Positions 57,228 to 64,000 of a stretch of DNA of 64,000 bases are shown in pieces. A model generated the notes under the pieces. That model was given only the letters and a program-made list of their open reading frames with translations. It searched no databases and was not told the origin of the DNA. Where the stretch lies: NCBI GenBank assembly GCA_026874595.1, contig CM049315.1:61873389-61937388 (forward strand), written 5' to 3'. Every line of letters begins with the position of its first letter. Position 1 is the stretch's first letter. This DNA is from Sipunculus nudus. Taxonomy: Eukaryota > Annelida > Sipuncula > Golfingiida > Sipunculidae. A program made the translations under genes and the position numbers.

Positions 57228-60200
57228 AATCTTCTTACGTAACATCTGGGGAAGTCAAATGGTACCAATGTACCCGTCAGCACTAGAATCTTCTTACGTA
57301 ACATCTGGGGAAGTCAAATGGTACCAATGTACCCGTCAGCACTAGAATCTTCTTACGTAACATCTGGGGAAGTCAAATGGTACCAATGTACCCGTCAGCA
57401 CTAGAATCTTCTTACGTAACATCTGGGGAAGTCAAATGGTACCAATGTATCCGTCAGCACTAGAATCTTCTTACGTAACATCTGGGGAAGTCAAATGGTA
57501 CCAATGTACCCGTCAGCACTAGAATCTTCTTACGTAACATCTGGGGAAGTCAAATGGTAACAATGTATCCGTCAGCACTAAAATCTTCTTACGTAACATC
57601 TGGGGAAGTCAAATGGTACCAATGTATCCGTCAGCACTAAATCTTCTTACGTAACATCTGGGGGTGTCAAATGGTACCAATGTATCCGTCAGCACTAAAA
57701 TCTTCTTACGTAACATCTGGGGAAGTCAAATGGTACCAATGTATCCGTCAGCACTAGAATCTTCTTACGTAACATCTGGGGAAGTCAAATGGTACCAATG
57801 TACCCGTCAGCACTAGAATCTTCTTACGTAACATCTGGGGAAGTCAAATGGTACCAATGTACCCGTCAGCACTAGAATCTTCTTACGTAACATCTGGGGA
57901 AGTCAAATGGTACCAATGTACCCGTCAGCACTAGAATCTTCTTACGTAACATCTGGGGAAGTCAAATGGTACCAATGTACCCGTCAGCACTAGAATCTTC
58001 TTACGTAACATCTGGGGAAGTCAAATGGTACCAATGTATCCGTCAGCACTAGAATCTTCTTACGTAACATCTGGGGAAGTCAAATGGTACCAATGTACCC
58101 GTCAGCACTAGAATCTTCTTACGTAACATCTGGGGAAGTCAAATGGTAACAATGTATCCGTCAGCACTAAAATCTTCTTACGTAACATCTGGGGAAGTCA
58201 AATGGTACCAATGTATCCGTCAGCACTAAATCTTCTTACGTAACATCTGGGGGTGTCAAATGGTACCAATGTATCCGTCAGCACTAAAATCTTCTTACGT
58301 AACATCTGGGGAAGTCAAATGGTACCAATGTATCCGTCAGCACTAGAATCTTCTTACGTAACATCTGGGGAAGTCAAATGGTACCAATGTACCCGTCAGC
58401 ACTAGAATCTTCTTACGTAACATCTGGGGAAGTCAAATGGTACCAATGTACCCGTCAGCACTAGAATCTTCTTACGTAACATCTGGGGAAGTCAAATGGT
58501 ATCAATGTACCCGTCAGCACTAGAATCTTCTTACGTAATATCTGGGGAAGTCAAATGGTACCAATGTATACGTCAGCACTAGAATCTTCTTACGTAACAT
58601 CTGGGGAAGTCAAATGGTACCAATGTATACGTCAGCACTAGAATCTTCTTACGTAACATTTGGGGAAGTTAATATACCAATGTATCCGTCAGCACTAGAA
58701 TCTTCTTACGTAACATCTGGGGAAGTCAAATGGTACCAATGTATCCGTCAGCACAAAAATCTTCTTACGTAACATCTGGGGAAGTCAAATGGTACCAATG
58801 TATCCGTCAGCACTAAAATCTTCTTACGTAACATCTGGGGAAGTCAAATGGTACCAATGTACCCGTCAGCACTAGAATCTTCTTACGTAACATCTGGGGA
58901 AGTCAAATGGTACCAATGTACCCGTCAGCACTAGAATCTTCTTACGTAACATCTGGGGAAGTCAATATACCAATGTATTCGTCAGCACTAGAATCTTCTT
59001 ACGTAACATCTGGGGAAGTCAAATGGTACCAATGTATACGTCAGCACTAGAATCTTCTTACGTAACATCTGGGGAAGTCAATATACCAATGTATCCGTCA
59101 GCACTAGAATCTTCTTACGTAACATCTGGGGAAGTCAAATGGTACCAATGTATCCGTCAGCACTAGAATCTTCTTACGTAACATCTGGGGAAGTCAAATG
59201 GTACCAATGTATCCGTCAGCACTAAAATCTTCTTACGTAACATCTGGAGAAGTCAAATGGTACCAATGTATCCGTCAGCACTAGAATCTTCTTACGTAAC
59301 ATCTGGGGAAGTCAAATGGTACCAATGTACCCGTCAGCACTAGAATCTTCTTACGTAACATCTGGGGAAGTCAAATGGTACCAATGTACCCGTCAGCACT
59401 AAAATCTTCTTACGTAACATCTGGGGAAGTCAAATGGTACCAATGTACCCGTCAGCACTAGAATCTTCTTACGTAACATCTGGGGAAGTCAAATGGTACC
59501 AATGTATCCGTCAGCACTAAAATCTTCTTACGTAACATCTGGGGAAGTCAAATGGTACCAATGTACCCGTCAGCACTAGAATCTTCTTACGTAACATCTG
59601 GGGAAGTCAAATGGTACCAATGTACCCGTCAGCACTAGAATCTTCTTACGTAACATCTGGGGAAGTCAAATGGTACCAATGTACCCGTCAGCACTAGAAT
59701 CTTCTTACGTAACATCTGGGGAAGTCAAATGGTACCAATGTATCCGTCAGCACTAGAATCTTCTTACGTAACATCTGGGGAAGTCAAATGGTACCAATGT
59801 ATCCGTCAGCACTAAAATCTTCTTACGTAACATCTGGGGAAGTCAAATGGTACCAATGTACCCGTCAGCACTAGAATCTTCTTACGTAACATCTGGGGAA
59901 GTCAAATGGTACCAATGTACCCGTCAGCACTAGAATCTTCTTACGTAACATCTGGGGAAGTCAAATGGTACCAATGTACCCGTCAGCACTAGAATCTTCT
60001 TACGTAACATCTGGGGAAGTCAAATGGTACCAATGTATCCGTCAGCACTAGAATCTTCTTACGTAACATCTGGGGAAGTCAAATGGTACCAATGTATCCG
60101 TCAGCACTAGAATCTTCTTACGTAACATCTGGGGAAGTCAAATGGTACCAATGTACCCGTCAGCACTAGAATCTTCTTACGTAACATCTGGGGAAGTCAA

Positions 60201-63200
60201 ATGGTACCAATGTATCCGTCAGCACTAAAATCTTCTTACGTAACATCTGGGGAAGTCAAATGGTACCAGTGTATCCGTCAGCACTAGAATCTTCTTACGT
60301 AACATCTGGGGAAGTCAAATGGTACCAATGTACCCGTCAGCACTAGAATCTTCTTACGTATCATCTGGGGAAGTCAAATGGTACCAATGTATCCGTCAGC
60401 ACTAAAATCTTCTTACGTAACATCTGGGGAAGTCATATGTACCAATGTATCCGTCAGCACTAGAATCTTCTTACGTAACATCTGAGGAAGTCAAATGGTA
60501 CCAATGTACCCGTCAGCACTAGAATCTTCTTACGTAACATCTGGGGAAGTCATATGTACCAATGTATCCGTCAGCACTAGAATCTTCTTACGTAACATCT
60601 GGGGAAGTCAAATGGTACCAATGTACCCGTCAGCACTAGAATCTTCTTACGTATCATCTGGGGAAGTCAAATGGTACCAATGTATCCGTCAGCACTAGAA
60701 TCTTCTTACGTAACATCTGGGGAAGTCAAATGGTACCAATGTACCCGTCAGCACTAGAATCTTCTTACGTAACATCTGGGGAAGTCAAATGGTACCAATG
60801 TACCCGTCAGCACTAGAATCTTCTTACGTAACATCTGGGGAAGTCAAATGGTACCAATGTACCCGTCAGCACTAGAATCTTCTTACGTAACATCTGGGGA
60901 AGTCAAATGGTACCAATGTATCCGTCAGCACTAGAATCTTCTTACGTAACATCTGGGGAAGTCAAATGGTACCAATGTACCCGTCAGCACTAGAATCTTC
61001 TTACGTAACATCTGGGGAAGTCAAATGGTAACAATGTATCCGTCAGCACTAAAATCTTCTTACGTAACATCTGGGGAAGTCAAATGGTACCAATGTATCC
61101 GTCAGCACTAAATCTTCTTACGTAACATCTGGGGGTGTCAAATGGTACCAATGTATCCGTCAGCACTAAAATCTTCTTACGTAACATCTGGGGAAGTCAA
61201 ATGGTACCAATGTATCCGTCAGCACTAGAATCTTCTTACGTAACATCTGGGGAAGTCAAATGGTACCAATGTACCCGTCAGCACTAGAATCTTCTTACGT
61301 AACATCTGGGGAAGTCAAATGGTACCAATGTACCCGTCAGCACTAGAATCTTCTTACGTAACATCTGGGGAAGTCAAATGGTATCAATGTACCCGTCAGC
61401 ACTAGAATCTTCTTACGTAACATCTGGGGAAGTCAAATGGTACCAATGTACCCGTCAGCACTAGAATCTTCTTACGTAACATCTGGGGAAGTCAAATGGT
61501 ACCAATGTACCCGTCAGCACTAGAATCTTCTTACGTAACATCTGGGGAAGTCAATATACCAATGTATTCGTCAGCACTAGAATCTTCTTACGTAACATCT
61601 GGGGAAGTCAAATGGTACCAATGTATACGTCAGCACTAGAATCTTCTTACGTAACATCTGGGGAAGTCAATATACCAATGTATCCGTCAGCACTAGAATC
61701 TTCTTACGTAACATCTGGGGAAGTCAAATGGTACCAATGTATCCGTCAGCACTAGAATCTTCTTACGTAACATCTGGGGAAGTCAAATGGTACCAATGTA
61801 TCCGTCAGCACTAAAATCTTCTTACGTAACATCTGGAGAAGTCAAATGGTACCAATGTATCCGTCAGCACTAGAATCTTCTTACGTAACATCTGGGGAAG
61901 TCAAATGGTACCAATGTACCCGTCAGCACTAGAATCTTCTTACGTAACATCTGGGGAAGTCAAATGGTACCAATGTACCCGTCAGCACTAAAATCTTCTT
62001 ACGTACCATCTGGGGAAGTCAAATGGTACCAATGTACCCGTCAGCACTAGAATCTTCTTACGTAACATCTGGGGAAGTCAAATGGTACCAATGTATCCGT
62101 CAGCACTAAAATCTTCTTACGTAACATCTGGGGAAGTCAAATGGTACCAATGTACCCGTCAGCACTAGAATCTTCTTACGTAACATCTGGGGAAGTCAAA
62201 TGGTACCAATGTACCCGTCAGCACTAGAATCTTCTTACGTAACATCTGGGGAAGTCAAATGGTACCAATGTATCCGTCAGCACTAGAATCTTCTTACGTA
62301 ACATCTGGGGAAGTCAAATGGTACCAATGTATCCGTCAGCACTAGAATCTTCTTACGTAACATCTGGGGAAGTCAAATGGTACCAATGTACCCGTCAGCA
62401 CTAGAATCTTCTTACGTAACATCTGGGGAAGTCAAATGGTACCAATGTATCCGTCAGCACTAAAATCTTCTTACGTAACATCTGGGGAAGTCAAATGGTA
62501 CCAGTGTATCCGTCACCACTAGAATCTTCTTACGTAACATCTGGGGAAGTCAAATGGTACCAATGTACCCGTCAGCACTAGAATCTTCTTACGTATCATC
62601 TGGGGAAGTCAAATGGTACCAATGTATCCGTCAGCACTAAAATCTTCTTACGTAACATCTGGGGAAGTCATATGTACCAATGTATCCGTCAGCACTAGAA
62701 TCTTCTTACGTAACATCTGAGGAAGTCAAATGGTACCAATGTACCCGTCAGCACTAGAATCTTCTTACGTAACATCTGGGGAAGTCAAATGGTACCAATG
62801 TATCCGTCAGCACTAGAATCTTCTTACGTAACATCTGGGGAAGTCAAATGGTACCAATGTATCCGTCAGCACTAAAATCTTCTTACGTAACATCTGGGGA
62901 AGTTAAATGGTACCAATGTATCCGTCAGCACTAGAATCTTCTTACGTAACATCTGGGGAAGTCAAATGGTACCAATGTATCCGTCAGCACTAGAATCTTC
63001 TTACGTAACATCTGGGGAAGTCAAATGGTACCAATGTACCCGTCAGCACTAGAATCTTCTTACGTAACATCTGGGGAAGTCATATGGTACCAATGTATCC
63101 GTCAGCACTAGAATCTTCTTACGTAACATCTGAGGAAGTCAAATGGTACCAATGTACCCGTCAGCACTAGAATCTTCTTACGTAACATCTGGGGAAGTCA

Positions 63201-63478
63201 AATGGTACCAATGTATCCGTCAGCACTAGAATCTTCTTACGTAACATCTGGGGAAGTCAAATGGTACCAATGTATCCGTCAGCACTAAAATCTTCTTACG
63301 TAACATCTGGGGAAGTTAAATGGTACCAATGTATCCGTCAGCACTAGAATCTTCTTACGTAACATCTGGGGAAGTCAAATGGTACCAATGTATCCGTCAG
63401 CACTAGAATCTTCTTACGTAACATCTGGGGAAGTCAAAGTGTACCAATGTATCCGCCAGCACTAGAATCTGGGGAAGT
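57228..63478 (+). repeat. 59-bp satellite array, about 106 units
   Basis: The unit runs CTTCTTACGTAACATCTGGG, GAAGTCAAATGGTACCAATG, TAYCCGTCAG, CACTARAAT. Every unit has the palindromes TTACGTAA and GGTACC unless mutated. Variant units recur in order: the GGTAAC variant followed by a CACTAAATC unit and a GGGGGTGTC unit is found at 57555, 58145 (590 bp, exactly 10 units later) and 61027. AGTCAATATACC deletion units also recur in pairs (about 58965/59077 and 61552/61664). This shows higher-order repeats formed by block duplication. A degenerate outlier (AGAATCTTCTGACTTAACAT) lies at about 63599. 59 is not divisible by 3 and stops are frequent; no coding role. Confidence 0.95.
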
Positions 63479-64000
63479 TTATGGCAACTCTCCATGGAAA
63501 CCTTAAATAAGGTCATGGTAACCTATATTCTGGGAGCTCATGGCCAAAAATATGATTTTAAGCAGTCAGATAAGGCACCCAACTTCACTGCTGGACCCAG
63601 AATCTTCTGACTTAACATTCAAGGATCCGCTTCTGCAGAAGACCCTGGATGGACGTTCTACATTAAAGTCAAAACGCATACTCTAACACATATTGAATGG
63701 CTCTAAAATAGCTACCACAATGACGAAAAAGGCGATTTATATCATTATACATTAGTCATAAAATATAAATCTTTTTACTGGACCATTGTGTTTTAGTTTA
63801 AAAATGATCATTCGGTGGCATTTATGGCCAACACAAGCTCTTCAGGCACCCTAACAAATATTGTAACTGATCCATGGAATAGTTCATGGTTAACGTAAGG
63901 GAATTTGACACAATATAAGACGGTTAAATGAAAAGACAGAGACACAATCAATGCCACCGGAACTGGAGGAAACCAATTTCTTCAGGGTTTCCTACACTTT
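63479..64000. other. Unassigned right flank
   Basis: Includes the short match GGTCATGGTAACCTATATTC to the repeats at 44840 and 45860, and one degenerate satellite unit. No gene recognised. Confidence 0.5.

Overview
The window looks like non-coding DNA from a large, repeat-rich invertebrate animal genome, most likely a bivalve or other mollusc. The reasons are AT-rich intergenic sequence, spliced minus-strand exons with phase-1 junctions, EGF-type modules, decayed animal retroelements (Gmr1-like Ty3/gypsy, BEL/Pao, LINE, hAT), many MITEs, and several homogenised tandem arrays. The species cannot be named from sequence alone. No rRNA, canonical tRNA gene, CRISPR array or intact single-exon gene is visible.

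The only host gene I can support is one split gene on the minus strand. Its exons are 43346-43224 (calcium-binding EGF), 42814-42689 (second EGF), 38771-38742 (30-bp micro-exon), 27561-27448 and probably 19350-19221. A weaker candidate lies at 17174-17009. All junctions are phase-compatible. The part after the EGF domains resembles the N-terminal domain of IgGFc-binding-type proteins. The gene runs off the window at its 5' end. The 6.3-kb 42-bp satellite sits in one intron, about 230 bp from the micro-exon.

Layout. 1-6.5 kb: microsatellites and a 2-kb composite repeat (890-2885) whose shorter, inverted relative lies at 40447-41378. 6.56 kb: BEL/Pao integrase tail. 7.7-8.1 kb: a complete 407-bp miniature LTR retrotransposon with a tRNA-Pro-type primer site, 4-bp target duplication and tRNA-like Pol III boxes inside its LTRs; a solo LTR lies at 16.4 kb. 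8.3-14.9 kb: a decayed Ty3/gypsy element with integrase upstream of reverse transcriptase (Gmr1-like order), with a 795-bp 3' LTR and no visible 5' LTR. 15.2-16.1 kb: LINE ORF1 relic. 17.6 kb: tRNA-derived SINE. 18.7-19.5 kb: duplicated exon segment, one copy dead. 20.1-22.4 kb: dead hAT transposase. 25 kb: an inverted-repeat transposon with a 9-bp target duplication, itself interrupted by a nested MITE. 28-30 kb: diverged repeats and an 83-bp palindromic element, also with a 9-bp duplication. 32.25-38.51 kb: 42-bp array. 44.2-47.4 kb and 52.4-54.05 kb: two transposons with 5-bp duplications and long inverted ends built from short sub-repeats. 49 kb: LINE ORF2 relic. 50.1-51.5 kb: 28-bp array. 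57.2-63.5 kb: 59-bp array.

Tandem arrays account for about 14 kb and recognisable mobile elements for roughly another 20 kb. The very long open frames on both strands of the 42-bp and 28-bp arrays are consequences of repeat length and composition and are not annotated as genes.
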